From contig JAHJQQ010000019.1 of assembly GCA_018819175.1 (NCBI GenBank), positions 1 to 64,000 of the forward strand: DNA of 64,000 bases, given 5' to 3'. The notes beneath the pieces are model-generated. The model was not told the DNA's origin, made no database searches, and worked only from the letters and a program-made list of their open reading frames with translations. The position numbers and the translations under genes are program-made. This DNA is from Gammaproteobacteria bacterium (lineage in GTDB: Bacteria; Pseudomonadota; Gammaproteobacteria; Thiohalobacterales; Thiohalobacteraceae). Positions 25,402 through 33,798 of the stretch are shown piece after piece (within the stretch, counting starts at the first letter, position 1; every line of letters begins with the position of its first letter).

Positions 25402-26496
25402 TTATCCAGGTCGTCCACGCGCCCATACAGCCCGGAACGGATAGGCAAGCTGACGCAGATAGTTGGACAAGATATTCGTCCCTCGGGCGTCATGCTCGTG
25501 CGGAAAATTGGGATCGGTAATGCCGGTGGCGGGGTACTCGGTGTAATCCGGCCATTGCGTGCCGAATATCCGATCCCAGATGGTAAGCAGTACGCCGAAG
25601 TTCCGATCGCGATGCCGGGGATCGGCCGAGTGGTGGATGCGATGTGACTGCGGCGTGACCAGGATATGGCGTAATGGGCCGAAGTTGGTGCGCAGATTGG
25701 CGTGATAAATCCGCGAATACCAATCGCGGAATAACACGATCCAGAACGCGGGTTCCAGATCCAGGTCGAGCATGAGCAATGGCAGGATCACGATAGGCTT
25801 CGCGACGAGATGTTCGACGAAATGCACGCGCAGATCGGTAAACATATTCATCTCACGCTGAGAATGATGCACCGAGTGGAACAGCCACAGAATGTCGATC
25901 TTGTGTCGGATGTAGTGGTGAAACCAGTTCAGAAAATCAACGACCAGCAGCGCCATGACGATACGCGCAGCCGGCGGCCAGTCCGACATCAGGTGCAATG
26001 TGAGAAAGTCGAGATGCGGGTGATAGAGCTTGTACATCACCGTCACTATTGTTCCGACGACCAGCGCGCGCATCAGGCCGTCCAGCGTGAACCAGGCGAT
26101 GAAATCCTGGAGCATGCCGACACTGAAAACCCGCTGAGTCCGGTCGGCCGGGATATAGCGTTCAGCAACGAAAACCAGCAGCATCACCAGATAAAGCCAG
26201 GGCGTCAGGAAGACGCCCGCTGCTTTGGCGATCAGTGGCTGTAGCGGCAACGGCACCCATGTTTGGTATGCCAGAACGAATGGCCCGGCGAGGCGGTCGG
26301 CTAGCGAACGCAGCTGCTGCATGGCTTCCGGGATGGCGGCAAGCATGGCAGCGGTCAATAAGAGTGTGCCGGCTAAAAACCAGAAAAGCGCGCCCCATCG
26401 GCGGGTGGAGTCGGTTGTAACAGGAATCATCGGTGTCTGAATCTCCGTCTTGTAAGCCGCCCCTGCCGCAGCAGAACTTGCAGCACGAGTGCGCAT
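25402..26496 (-). CDS. Sterol desaturase/fatty acid hydroxylase-family protein
   Basis: 364-aa membrane protein with several helices and the di-iron histidine clusters of the family: HHYIRHKIDILWLFHSVHHS in the middle and HRIHHSADPRHRDRN near the C-terminus. It should hydroxylate or desaturate a lipid. The real substrate is unknown in bacteria of this type. ATG 26496 is used. ATG 26427 is possible and would drop a poorly structured 23-residue extension. Divergent from the glycosyltransferase pair. Confidence 0.85.
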   Translation of the reverse strand: MRTRAASSAAAGAAYKTEIQTPMIPVTTDSTRRWGALFWFLAGTLLLTAAMLAAIPEAMQQLRSLADRLAGPFVLAYQTWVPLPLQPLIAKAAGVFLTPWLYLVMLLVFVAERYIPADRTQRVFSVGMLQDFIAWFTLDGLMRALVVGTIVTVMYKLYHPHLDFLTLHLMSDWPPAARIVMALLVVDFLNWFHHYIRHKIDILWLFHSVHHSQREMNMFTDLRVHFVEHLVAKPIVILPLLMLDLDLEPAFWIVLFRDWYSRIYHANLRTNFGPLRHILVTPQSHRIHHSADPRHRDRNFGVLLTIWDRIFGTQWPDYTEYPATGITDPNFPHEHDARGTNILSNYLRQLAYPFRAVWARGRPG

Positions 26497-26549
26497 CAGT
26501 TTAACCTGCCTGATAATGAAGCTCCAATAACAAACACATCAGAGTTGCC

Positions 26550-27767
26550 ATGCGCCAATCGGATACCCGTACCCTGAATCCGGCTCCGGTTCCGCCGCAG
26601 GCGAGATTGGACAAGCGAGCCAAAAATTCCATGCGAATCTGTATCGATGCCCGCAGTCCGGGATACGGTGGTATCGCAACCTATGCCGCCAACCTGATAG
26701 ATCACCTGCTGGAAATGGCGCCCGATAACTATTATCTGCTGCTCATTGATCCTGATCAGATCAGCCGGGCCCGTCCGGGTGTTGATGAGATTATTGTCCC
26801 CTCCGGTAATCCTCTGCGCTGGTTTATCTGGAGCTATACACATCTGCCGCGCCTGTTGCGTGAGCACCGCATCGATGTTTATCACACGCTCAAGCATGTG
26901 ACCGCGTTCAGGATTCCAGCGCGGTCCGTGGTGACATTTCACGGCGCGGAAATGATATATCGCTTCCCTTGGGTATATGCATGGTACGACCTCCTGTATT
27001 GGCGTACCGTCTATCCGATCGCCGCGCGCCGATACGACCGGCTGTTGACGGCGACCGACTGCGAGATGCGGCATTTCTCGGAACGTAAACGTATCCCACG
27101 GGATAAAGGCCGCACCACGCCACTCGCAGCCGCAACCTGTTATCAAGCGATCGACGATAAGGAACGGCTTGAAGAGGTGCGACGCCGGTTCGCGCTGCCA
27201 GCGCGGTTCATCTTATTCGTAGGCCGTTTTCACGCGATTAAGAATCTGGAGCGGCTTGTCGAGGCATTTGCGCTTGCCCGACCGCAATTGCCGGACTCAC
27301 TCCATCTAGTGTTGACGGGTGCCCAAACCGGTGCATACCACCGGCGTTTAGTGCGATTGGTCGAGCAGCTGGGTATTAAGGATCGTGTGCGCTTCACTGG
27401 CGAGATCAAGAATGAGCTGCCATTGCTGTTTAATCTGGCCGAGGTGTTCATGCTGATGTCGCTCTATGAAAATTTCGGCCTGGTCCTTCTGGAAGCCATG
27501 GCCTGCGGCACACCGGTGATTACCTCTGATTTCTCCGACCTCGATGAAGTCGTCGATAATGCGGCGGTGCGCGTGTCGCCGACCGATGCCATCGCTATAA
27601 GCGACGCAATGATCAAGGTAGTAGGATCAACAGAGCTTCGGGATGACCTCAGCGTCCGCGGTCTCGACCAAGCGCGCAAGTTCTCCTGGGAACGCTGCGC
27701 TCGTGAAACGCTGGATGTCTACCAGGAGCTTGCACCGGTCGAGCCTGCCGAGGCCGTCGCGACGTGA
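26550..27767 (+). CDS. GT4-family glycosyltransferase
   Basis: 405 aa with the GT-B fold of family GT4. It has MRICIDARSPGYGGIATYA at the start of the N-terminal domain, FVGRFHAIKNLERLVEAFA for the donor site, and ENFGLVLLEAMACGTPVI with the EX7E glutamates. It transfers a sugar from an NDP donor at the cytoplasmic membrane. The first ATG is used. Residue 28 (ATG 26631) is where family similarity begins and may be the true start. Overlaps the next gene (GTGA, 27764-27767), so the two should act together in exopolysaccharide or lipid glycosylation. Confidence 0.88.
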   Translation: MRQSDTRTLNPAPVPPQARLDKRAKNSMRICIDARSPGYGGIATYAANLIDHLLEMAPDNYYLLLIDPDQISRARPGVDEIIVPSGNPLRWFIWSYTHLPRLLREHRIDVYHTLKHVTAFRIPARSVVTFHGAEMIYRFPWVYAWYDLLYWRTVYPIAARRYDRLLTATDCEMRHFSERKRIPRDKGRTTPLAAATCYQAIDDKERLEEVRRRFALPARFILFVGRFHAIKNLERLVEAFALARPQLPDSLHLVLTGAQTGAYHRRLVRLVEQLGIKDRVRFTGEIKNELPLLFNLAEVFMLMSLYENFGLVLLEAMACGTPVITSDFSDLDEVVDNAAVRVSPTDAIAISDAMIKVVGSTELRDDLSVRGLDQARKFSWERCARETLDVYQELAPVEPAEAVAT

Positions 27768-29512
27768 TCCCATCAGCGTCCGTCGACGTGCAGCCGCCAC
27801 GACTCGGAATGCGTCGGATTATTCTGATCGGCTTGCTCGTGCTCGGCTTGTTGTCGTTACGATTCGTTCATCTGGATGCCGATACGCCGGTGCTGATCAC
27901 GCTGCCAGACGATGTCGGGTTGTACGTCGATGAAGGCTACAAAACACTGGACGCACGTAATCTCGCGCAGTTCGGCACGATCAAATGGAACTCAGCTGAC
28001 AATTATCCCGGCTGGATGTCACGCAGCCCCTTGACCCAATGGTCTTACTACGCGGGCTTTCAGATGTCCGCGCCGGATCTGGTCTCCGCACGTGTCGTGA
28101 CGGTGCTTTATTTCGGTCTGTTTCTGATGATTTATATCTGGGCCATGCACATGCGTCTGCACTGGTCAGTGTTGATCGGCGGGCTACTCGCCTTCGGGTT
28201 GGAAAGCACGCTGTTTTTCTACTCGCGTGTCGCCTTGTTCGAGATTCCGTTGATTACCTTCTTGTACGGCCTGCTGTTTTATTTCGCGCGCATCGACGCC
28301 CGCCGTCTGGCTCTGCCGCTGGTACTGACGTTAGTCTGCGGCGCGTTTGTGGCCATCACAATAAAGATGTCGGCGGTGTTCTATGTCATCCCGATCATGA
28401 TTGCAGCAGTGATTCACTTGCTGCTGCAGACAAAATCCGGGCCACAGCGCCGTCAGATCCGCGCGGTCGTCATGGGGATCACGGTTGCGGTGCTGGTCTT
28501 GTTCATCGCGATGTACGATTGGCTTGACGCCTTGTTCATCCAGCAGAATGTCGATCAAAGTTCGCATCCTTTTTCGATCGCAGGGGCGTTCTATCGAACG
28601 CTTACCATGCACCTGATGCGCGCATCCCCGTTCGTTGTGGTGCTTGGTTTGGTCTGTCTGGCGCACGGTCTTGCCACCCGTCCGGATCAGTATCTGGGTA
28701 ATCTGTACCGGTTATCCCTGATCTGCATCGTGCTGCTTGCTCCGGTCATTGTCTCCGTACTCCCCTACAGCCCGCTGCGCTATTACCTTCCGGCCCTGCC
28801 GGCGTATCTGCTGTTGGTGTTGGAGTGGTTTCATCTGGAGATCTGGCGTGCTGATATATCCAGTCGCATTTCCGCTGTGCGGCGCATCTGGATCATAGGG
28901 CTGCTGGCGATGGCGATGTTTGCCGTGTTGTTTCCAGCTTATGTGATGTTCTCGGATATGTTCCCGGTGTTGTCGGCTTCGAGGGCCAGTGTCGTCAAGT
29001 ACCTGCTGCTGCCGGCGGCTGTCGTGATGGGCGCGCTCGTCTGGACATTGCGCGCGACTATCTTCCAGCGCCGGGTAGTGATGCTGGGTGGAATGTCCAT
29101 GCTGCTCGCCTTCACAGGCTACAGTGCCTATGGGCTGACGAAATTTCTGTTTTCACCGACCTACCAGGTGCAAGCGGTGCGCGCACAGGTGGCACGGATA
29201 GTCGGTGCGGAGGCAACCCTGGCGGGAGACTGGGCGCCGATGTTTGCGTTGGGCACGCCGGTGCGCGCGCTGTATATGAACCGGCGCTACAATCCGGCCG
29301 AGACTATCAACGCGACCAGGCCCGATTATTTTGTTCACAGCGAGAGCCCGGAGTCGCGGCGGTCATTGGAGGTGCTGATGCGCGCGCCGGGGGTCCGGAT
29401 CGACCCTCCGATAGACGTGGGAACCTATTACAATGGTCGACGACGAGTGGCATTGTATCCGCTGCACTACGCTGAGTCCGCCAGGCATGCCGCTCCACAG
29501 GCAACTCCGTAG
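27764..29512 (+). CDS. GT39/ArnT-like membrane glycosyltransferase
   Basis: 582 aa with about 10-12 transmembrane helices. A first helix near residue 20 is followed by a periplasmic loop with DEGYKTLDARNLAQFG, where the Asp-Glu pair matches the catalytic position of PMT/ArnT-type enzymes that use polyprenyl-phosphate sugars. The C-terminal third is a periplasmic domain. GTG start overlapping the stop of the GT4 gene. The pair suggests a cytoplasmic step followed by a periplasmic sugar transfer. The acceptor is unknown. Confidence 0.8.
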   Translation: MIPSASVDVQPPRLGMRRIILIGLLVLGLLSLRFVHLDADTPVLITLPDDVGLYVDEGYKTLDARNLAQFGTIKWNSADNYPGWMSRSPLTQWSYYAGFQMSAPDLVSARVVTVLYFGLFLMIYIWAMHMRLHWSVLIGGLLAFGLESTLFFYSRVALFEIPLITFLYGLLFYFARIDARRLALPLVLTLVCGAFVAITIKMSAVFYVIPIMIAAVIHLLLQTKSGPQRRQIRAVVMGITVAVLVLFIAMYDWLDALFIQQNVDQSSHPFSIAGAFYRTLTMHLMRASPFVVVLGLVCLAHGLATRPDQYLGNLYRLSLICIVLLAPVIVSVLPYSPLRYYLPALPAYLLLVLEWFHLEIWRADISSRISAVRRIWIIGLLAMAMFAVLFPAYVMFSDMFPVLSASRASVVKYLLLPAAVVMGALVWTLRATIFQRRVVMLGGMSMLLAFTGYSAYGLTKFLFSPTYQVQAVRAQVARIVGAEATLAGDWAPMFALGTPVRALYMNRRYNPAETINATRPDYFVHSESPESRRSLEVLMRAPGVRIDPPIDVGTYYNGRRRVALYPLHYAESARHAAPQATP

Positions 29513-29726
29513 TCAGTCCTTGTTCTGAATTCGACCAAGCGTAGTGGCCTGATGGGTTACTTAGGTGATAGCGCATGATGCCCAATATGAATACAGGGAG
29601 GAGCCGTTACTATTGGGGCTTGCGACTACACTCAGGGTGTCGGAGGATGAAGTAGGACATTAACTATGATCGGTGGCTTATCCCTAAAGGATGACTGCCT
29701 GTCCGTGGAGTACCAAGGGGATCGAC

Positions 29727-29867
29727 ATGGAATGGGTTTTGTGGGTGATTGGTGTCGTAGGCCTGATGTTGCTGTTCATCATCGGGCTTACGCTGGAAAA
29801 AATAATGGTGCTGCTGTCGGAGATACGCAATCTGTTGGCTGCCATTTATGATGAAGCCAGGCATTGA
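29727..29867 (+). CDS. Small single-span membrane protein (46 aa)
   Basis: 46 codons starting MEWVLWVIGVVGLMLLFIIG, one hydrophobic helix followed by an amphipathic segment ending in EARH. AAGGGG lies 6-12 bases before the ATG, a good ribosome site. It is too short for database-style gene calling but the signals are right. No family recognised. The rest of 29513-30175 holds only a half REP unit (30013-30037) and nothing else. Confidence 0.5.
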   Translation: MEWVLWVIGVVGLMLLFIIGLTLEKIMVLLSEIRNLLAAIYDEARH

Positions 29868-30012
29868 ATCAGACAAGGTGTGGCATGGCTGTTCATTTTC
29901 ACACGCCTTATTCGTACATCCTTAGGTTATTTGACCCATCTAACTTTTTGAACATCACTTCTATGTGAGACGCATAGGATGGCCTTTGCGCGAATTGGTC
30001 TAGAGCAGGACT

Positions 30013-30037
30013 GTTCGCGGCCAAAGGCCATTCCTGT
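30013..30037. repeat. Half of a REP-type hairpin
   Basis: GTTCGCGGCCAAAGGCC followed by ATTCCTGTA matches one arm of the hairpin at 18706-18771 with two changes. No partner arm is found nearby, so it is a solo remnant. Confidence 0.6.
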
Positions 30038-30175
30038 ATGTGTCAGGTCTTCTAAATGAATTCGCTGTCACTGCTGCAAAGTATGTGCATAACGACATTC
30101 CATGCCGTCTGCTTACATGGAGCTTAAATCGAGATTAAATGGTGGTGTGGGAATCGCGTAAGTCATTGGCAAATA

Positions 30176-30250
30176 TGGTGGGCGCGACAGGGATTGAACC
30201 TGTGACCCCCGCCGTGTGAAGGCGATGCTCTCCCGCTGAGCTACGCGCCC
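30176..30250 (-). tRNA. tRNA-Val (anticodon CAC)
   Basis: On the minus strand a complete cloverleaf is visible: acceptor GGGCGCG pairing with CGCGCCC, D-arm GCTCAGCGGGAGAGC, anticodon stem CGCC/GGCG with loop TTCACAC (anticodon CAC, reading GUG), TPsiC loop GGTTCAATCC, discriminator A and an encoded CCA (30176-30178 on the plus strand as TGG). It stands alone, not beside other tRNAs. Confidence 0.96.
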
Positions 30251-30384
30251 ATATTTGCGCTGTGTTCGGACTCTATTACTTGATCCCGCGGTAGATGGTC
30301 TGTTTGCGGGAAGTCGGCATTCTAGGGCGGCACCCGGATCGGGTCAACGTAAGAACGGCCTGCGGAGTGGTTGAACGCTGCCGT

Positions 30385-30492
30385 TCAGCAGCCACCGTAG
30401 CGACGGCAATAGGTTTTCGCCACGTAAATCGCAGCGATGGTGGCAATGGCGAAAATGAGGCCTGCCAGGGTTAATGCATCTAAGAACATCAT
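30385..30492 (-). CDS. Candidate small membrane protein (35 aa)
   Basis: 35 codons beginning MMFLDALTLAGLIFAIATIA, a single hydrophobic helix, then VAKTYCRRYGGC with two cysteines. The ribosome site is weak (AGGA about 14 bases upstream). It sits between the tRNA-Val gene and the sigma-54 regulator, in a 360-bp stretch (30251-30613) that otherwise holds only AT-rich sequence. Supported by composition only. Confidence 0.35.
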   Translation of the reverse strand: MMFLDALTLAGLIFAIATIAAIYVAKTYCRRYGGC

Positions 30493-30613
30493 AAGACCGA
30501 ATAATCCTGAATCATGGAAACGGCCTATATATTAGTAAAGTCTAATCAACTAATCAATATTGCGATTCACCAAAGTTAATTAATTCATTGATATTCAAAA
30601 CTATTAGTTTTTT

Positions 30614-31948
30614 CTAAGTAAACCCCAAACGGTTCATTCGCCGCCAAAGCGTGCTGCGATCTATCCCTAAGGCCCGTGCCGCCTCAACCCGGTTGCCATG
30701 TGCCGCCATCAGGGCGTTCTCGATTTCGGTACGTTGCTGTTCCAGATGATCCTCCGCATTCAGATGGCCATTGGTGTAATTGCGGACGTCCGCAGGCAGG
30801 CAGGGCAGGGTGACTTCGCCATTTCTGGCGAGAATCATGCCGTGCTCCACGGCATTCGCCAGTTCACGCACATTGCCGGGCCAGGGGTAGTCCATCATGT
30901 GTCGCATGGCTTCTTCAGAACATTGGATATTGTTGGGGTAGCCGCGGCTGATCAATCCGTCGCAGATATGCCGTATCAGTAAAGGTATATCGCCGATGCG
31001 CTCGCGCAGCGCCGGCACATCGATAGGAATCACGGCGAGACGGTAATAGAGATCGGCGCGGAATTCGCCGGCATCGACCATTTCGCGCAGATTCTGATTG
31101 GTGGCGGCGATGATGCGCACATTCACTTCGATATTCTTATCCGAGCCCACCATCTGGAAACATTGTTCATCCAGTGCCTTGAGTAGTTTGGGTTGCAGGT
31201 GCAGCGGGATCTCGCTGATTTCATCAAGGAACAGGGTGCCACCATCCGCTGCTTGAAAGCGGCCGGCCCTGTCGGCCACCGCGCCCGTGAAGGCGCCTTT
31301 CACATGACCGAACAATTCTGATTCCAACAGGCTGTCCGGAATGGCGGCGCAGTTGACTTCCATCAGCGGGCCCTGCGCGCAATTACTCTTCTTATGGATC
31401 ATGCGCGCCAGCAGGGTTTTGCCGGTACCGGATTCACCTTGCAGCAGAATGGATGCGCGCGTTGGGGCAACCTGCTCGATGGTATTGGTGATTTCGTACA
31501 TCTGCGGCGCCTGGGTAATCAGCCCGCTGTTCAGATTGTTTTGGAAGACCGCTTCAAGTTTGCGCCGTTCCGTGATGTCCGTGAGGACCAGTAACCTGGT
31601 TTGCGCCGGTCCGCCCGGCAATGTCAGCGTGGTGGTACTGAATTCCACGAAACGTGTGATGCCGTCGCAGTTTACCCGTTGTTCGAATTTCAATGCGTCA
31701 ATTGAAGGCCGTGCGGCCGCATCGATATCGCCGGCATCAATGGCGGCACGCAGAATCGACTTGGGAAGATTGACGCCGGTATTCTCTTTTATATCGCGGA
31801 TCGACGAAAAACTCTCAACGCCCATCAGCCGGCAAGCCGCCTGATTGTTGTAAAGCACCTTGCCGTGCTTGTCGGTAAGGATAACGCCTTCATGGATGCG
31901 CGATACAACGGCATCCATCAGAGGTGTCAGCTGCGCGAGTGCATCCAT
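30614..31948 (-). CDS. Sigma-54 enhancer-binding regulator (PAS-AAA-Fis)
   Basis: 444 aa. A PAS-like sensor (about 10-125) ends with TDITERRKLE. A sigma-54 AAA+ domain (about 145-375) has Walker A GESGTGKT (171-178), the sigma-54 contact loop GAFTGA (218-223) and Walker B GGTLFLDE (236-243). A Fis-type helix-turn-helix (about 412-444) ends STLWRRMNRLGF. No receiver domain is present, so activity should be set by the PAS signal rather than phosphorylation. AGAGGAA precedes the ATG. It is divergent from the sigma-54 promoter at 32240, which it most likely activates through the palindromes at 32080-32116. Confidence 0.93.
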   Translation of the reverse strand: MDALAQLTPLMDAVVSRIHEGVILTDKHGKVLYNNQAACRLMGVESFSSIRDIKENTGVNLPKSILRAAIDAGDIDAAARPSIDALKFEQRVNCDGITRFVEFSTTTLTLPGGPAQTRLLVLTDITERRKLEAVFQNNLNSGLITQAPQMYEITNTIEQVAPTRASILLQGESGTGKTLLARMIHKKSNCAQGPLMEVNCAAIPDSLLESELFGHVKGAFTGAVADRAGRFQAADGGTLFLDEISEIPLHLQPKLLKALDEQCFQMVGSDKNIEVNVRIIAATNQNLREMVDAGEFRADLYYRLAVIPIDVPALRERIGDIPLLIRHICDGLISRGYPNNIQCSEEAMRHMMDYPWPGNVRELANAVEHGMILARNGEVTLPCLPADVRNYTNGHLNAEDHLEQQRTEIENALMAAHGNRVEAARALGIDRSTLWRRMNRLGFT

Positions 31949-32079
31949 AGATTCCTCTGTAATCGTGAAGACCTGAGTGCAGGCTCAGATTTTTTATCTA
32001 TCTGCGATCAACCATAACTAAAGTTGCAGCTGATGTGATTGAGCCAGATCAGTATTGAGACTTATTCGAGTGAATAGTT

Positions 32080-32116
32080 GTTGCAACGGCTGAGTCTGTT
32101 GCACACCCGCTGCAAC
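32080..32116. promoter_or_regulatory. Probable upstream activator sites for the sigma-54 regulator
   Basis: Two palindromes 124-160 bp upstream of the -24 element: GTTGCAAC (32080-32087) and GTTGCA-N7-TGCAAC (32098-32116). They share the same half-site and are placed at a typical enhancer distance, in the gap between the regulator gene and its presumed target. Assignment to this regulator is inference from position and symmetry. Confidence 0.6.
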
Positions 32117-32239
32117 GCAGCACATAAAGATTAAATCCACGCGTATTCATTCAATTACACCAGCAACTTTTTGTGAATTAGTGTTGCGCGACGGGGATAT
32201 GACGATCAAACAAATACTATAAAAACAATCTGTTACATA

Positions 32240-32256
32240 TTGGCACGGGCTCTGCA
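32240..32256 (+). promoter_or_regulatory. Sigma-54 (-24/-12) promoter
   Basis: TTGGCACGGGCTCTGCA matches the consensus TTGGCACG-N4-TTGCA at every position but one. The invariant GG (32242-32243) and GC (32254-32255) are exactly 10 bases apart. Transcription would start near 32267 and run through the hairpin-rich leader into the RND adaptor gene at 32585. Confidence 0.88.
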
Positions 32257-32328
32257 ATATATAACAGCAAAGTGGGCACGCTGCGGCAGAGCCCACACAA
32301 CGACGCAACAGCGCGTGAGGAGAGAACT

Positions 32329-32469
32329 ATGCGACAAGCACATCCGGCATTGGACTGTTCATGTCCCGCCGATGTCCCGTTCCGGTGTCATGTGAATGAC
32401 CACCGGAACGGGATGCTATGCCGTTCTTCTCTGCGCAAACGATCATTCGAAACGATCACGTCACCTTAA
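32329..32469 (+). CDS. Possible leader peptide (46 aa)
   Basis: ATG 32329 is preceded by GAGGAGAG at good spacing, better than the site of the RND adaptor gene itself. The frame reads MRQAHPALDCSCPADVPFRC and ends TITSP, with five cysteines. It spans the main hairpin of the leader (32375-32413), and its stop codon lies in the loop of the next hairpin (32460-32478). This could be a translated leader that controls downstream expression. No homologue recognised. Confidence 0.35.
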   Translation: MRQAHPALDCSCPADVPFRCHVNDHRNGMLCRSSLRKRSFETITSP

Positions 32470-32558
32470 TCAGGTGACAGTCGGTCTGTCGCAGTGCCAC
32501 TGCCACGGACCCATCGGATCAGATCAGGTTTCCGGCGTAACGGGTTTATCTCGTTACG
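32375..32558 (+). promoter_or_regulatory. Structured 5' leader with three perfect hairpins
   Basis: Three hairpins lie between the sigma-54 promoter and the adaptor gene. The first has a 13-bp perfect stem TCCCGTTCCGGTG/CACCGGAACGGGA (32375-32387, 32401-32413), extended by TCAT/ATGA. The second is GTCACCT-TAATC-AGGTGAC (32460-32478). The third is CGTAACG/CGTTACG (32536-32542, 32552-32558). None is followed by a T run, so they look like regulatory or stabilising structures rather than terminators. Together with the leader ORF they account for most of the 318-bp leader. Confidence 0.6.
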
Positions 32559-32584
32559 TCAGCAGCGGGGAAGAGCGCGTATAT

Positions 32585-33772
32585 ATGAATAATTCAAAAC
32601 GAAGGTTCATCGTAGGACTCGCAGCGCTGATGTGTGCCTCCAGCCAGGCGCAACCGGAAGTAGGCATACCGGTTTCAGCTCAAGGTGCGGCCGTGATTGT
32701 GGTGCAGCCGGCGCAGACTGGCGCTTCGGTTACGCTTGGCGGGTCAGTCGTTCCCTATAAACAAGTAGCATTGACCGCACAGATTCCGGGGCGCATTGAA
32801 TTTATCGCCGGCACCGAAGGTGACCGCTTCAAGGCACAGGATATCCTCGTCACCATCGATGACGATGATCTGCTAGCGCAGCGCCGTGCTGCGCTTGCGC
32901 AACTCGCTAACGCACAGGCCGAGATCGGCAATGCGCAGATGCAGTATTCGCGCGAACTCATTTCACCCCAGGGGAAAAGTCTGTATCGCTCTGGCGGCAT
33001 GGGTATGCCCGGCATGTTCGATCAGATGTTCACCCAGCCTTTCTCAAACGCAATGCCGGGCAACGTGGGCGGTGACCGCTACGTGGATCGCCAAGCGGAT
33101 CTATACAGCTACGGTTCGCGACTGAGTCAGGCTCAGAGTGGTGAACTGACCGCGCGTTCGCAGATAGATCAGATCGACGCGCGATTGCGCGACGCGCGTT
33201 CGTTTGCCCCTTTCGATGGCGTGATCATCAAAAAGATGGTTGAGGTGGGCGACACCGTTCAACCCGGCATGCAATTGCTGGAATTCGCGGACACGACCTA
33301 TCTTCAAGTGCAGGTCGATGTGCCATCGCGTCTTGTGCCGAGTCTCAGCAAGGGCATGTTGGTGCCGGCACGGCTCGATGTCGGTAATACCCGTGTAGAG
33401 GCGCGTGTCGCACAGATCTTCCCTGCGGCGGATGCGGTTCGGCATACGGTCACGGTCAAATTCGATTTGCCCGAAGGTGTGCCTGGCGGTCCCGGCATGT
33501 ATGCCGAAGTCATGTTGCCCGATAGCACGGCACCCTCGACGGTTGTGCCGGTGATACCGGATTCCGCTGTCTTGTGGCGAGGTGCCTTGCCCGCGATCTA
33601 TGTGCTGGATGAAAAAAATCAGCCACAACTGCGCCTGATACGACTCGGCGACTATGTCAGCAACGATCAGGTCTCGGTGCTTTCTGGTGTGACGGTGGGT
33701 GAACGAATCTTTGCGCAGCCGCCGACAACGACATCCGGGTGGTCAACCAACAATCCCAATCAGAATCCTTGA
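32585..33772 (+). CDS. RND efflux periplasmic adaptor (MFP) subunit
   Basis: 395 aa from ATG 32585, where a signal peptide begins (cleavage near residue 23). An extension to 32396 crosses the leader hairpins. It has the adaptor layout: a first barrel-sandwich/lipoyl half (GRIEFIAGTEGDRFKAQDIL), a coiled-coil hairpin, a second lipoyl half (APFDGVIIKKMVEVGDTVQPG), then beta-barrel and membrane-proximal domains. The hairpin is unusual: it is broken by a Gly/Met/Phe-rich stretch around residues 137-165 (GGMGMPGMFDQMFTQPF). 26 bp before the pump gene. No outer-membrane factor gene is in the cluster. Confidence 0.88.
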   Translation: MNNSKRRFIVGLAALMCASSQAQPEVGIPVSAQGAAVIVVQPAQTGASVTLGGSVVPYKQVALTAQIPGRIEFIAGTEGDRFKAQDILVTIDDDDLLAQRRAALAQLANAQAEIGNAQMQYSRELISPQGKSLYRSGGMGMPGMFDQMFTQPFSNAMPGNVGGDRYVDRQADLYSYGSRLSQAQSGELTARSQIDQIDARLRDARSFAPFDGVIIKKMVEVGDTVQPGMQLLEFADTTYLQVQVDVPSRLVPSLSKGMLVPARLDVGNTRVEARVAQIFPAADAVRHTVTVKFDLPEGVPGGPGMYAEVMLPDSTAPSTVVPVIPDSAVLWRGALPAIYVLDEKNQPQLRLIRLGDYVSNDQVSVLSGVTVGERIFAQPPTTTSGWSTNNPNQNP

Positions 33773-33798
33773 TTGAGCTGTAATAAGGCCGCATCGAC

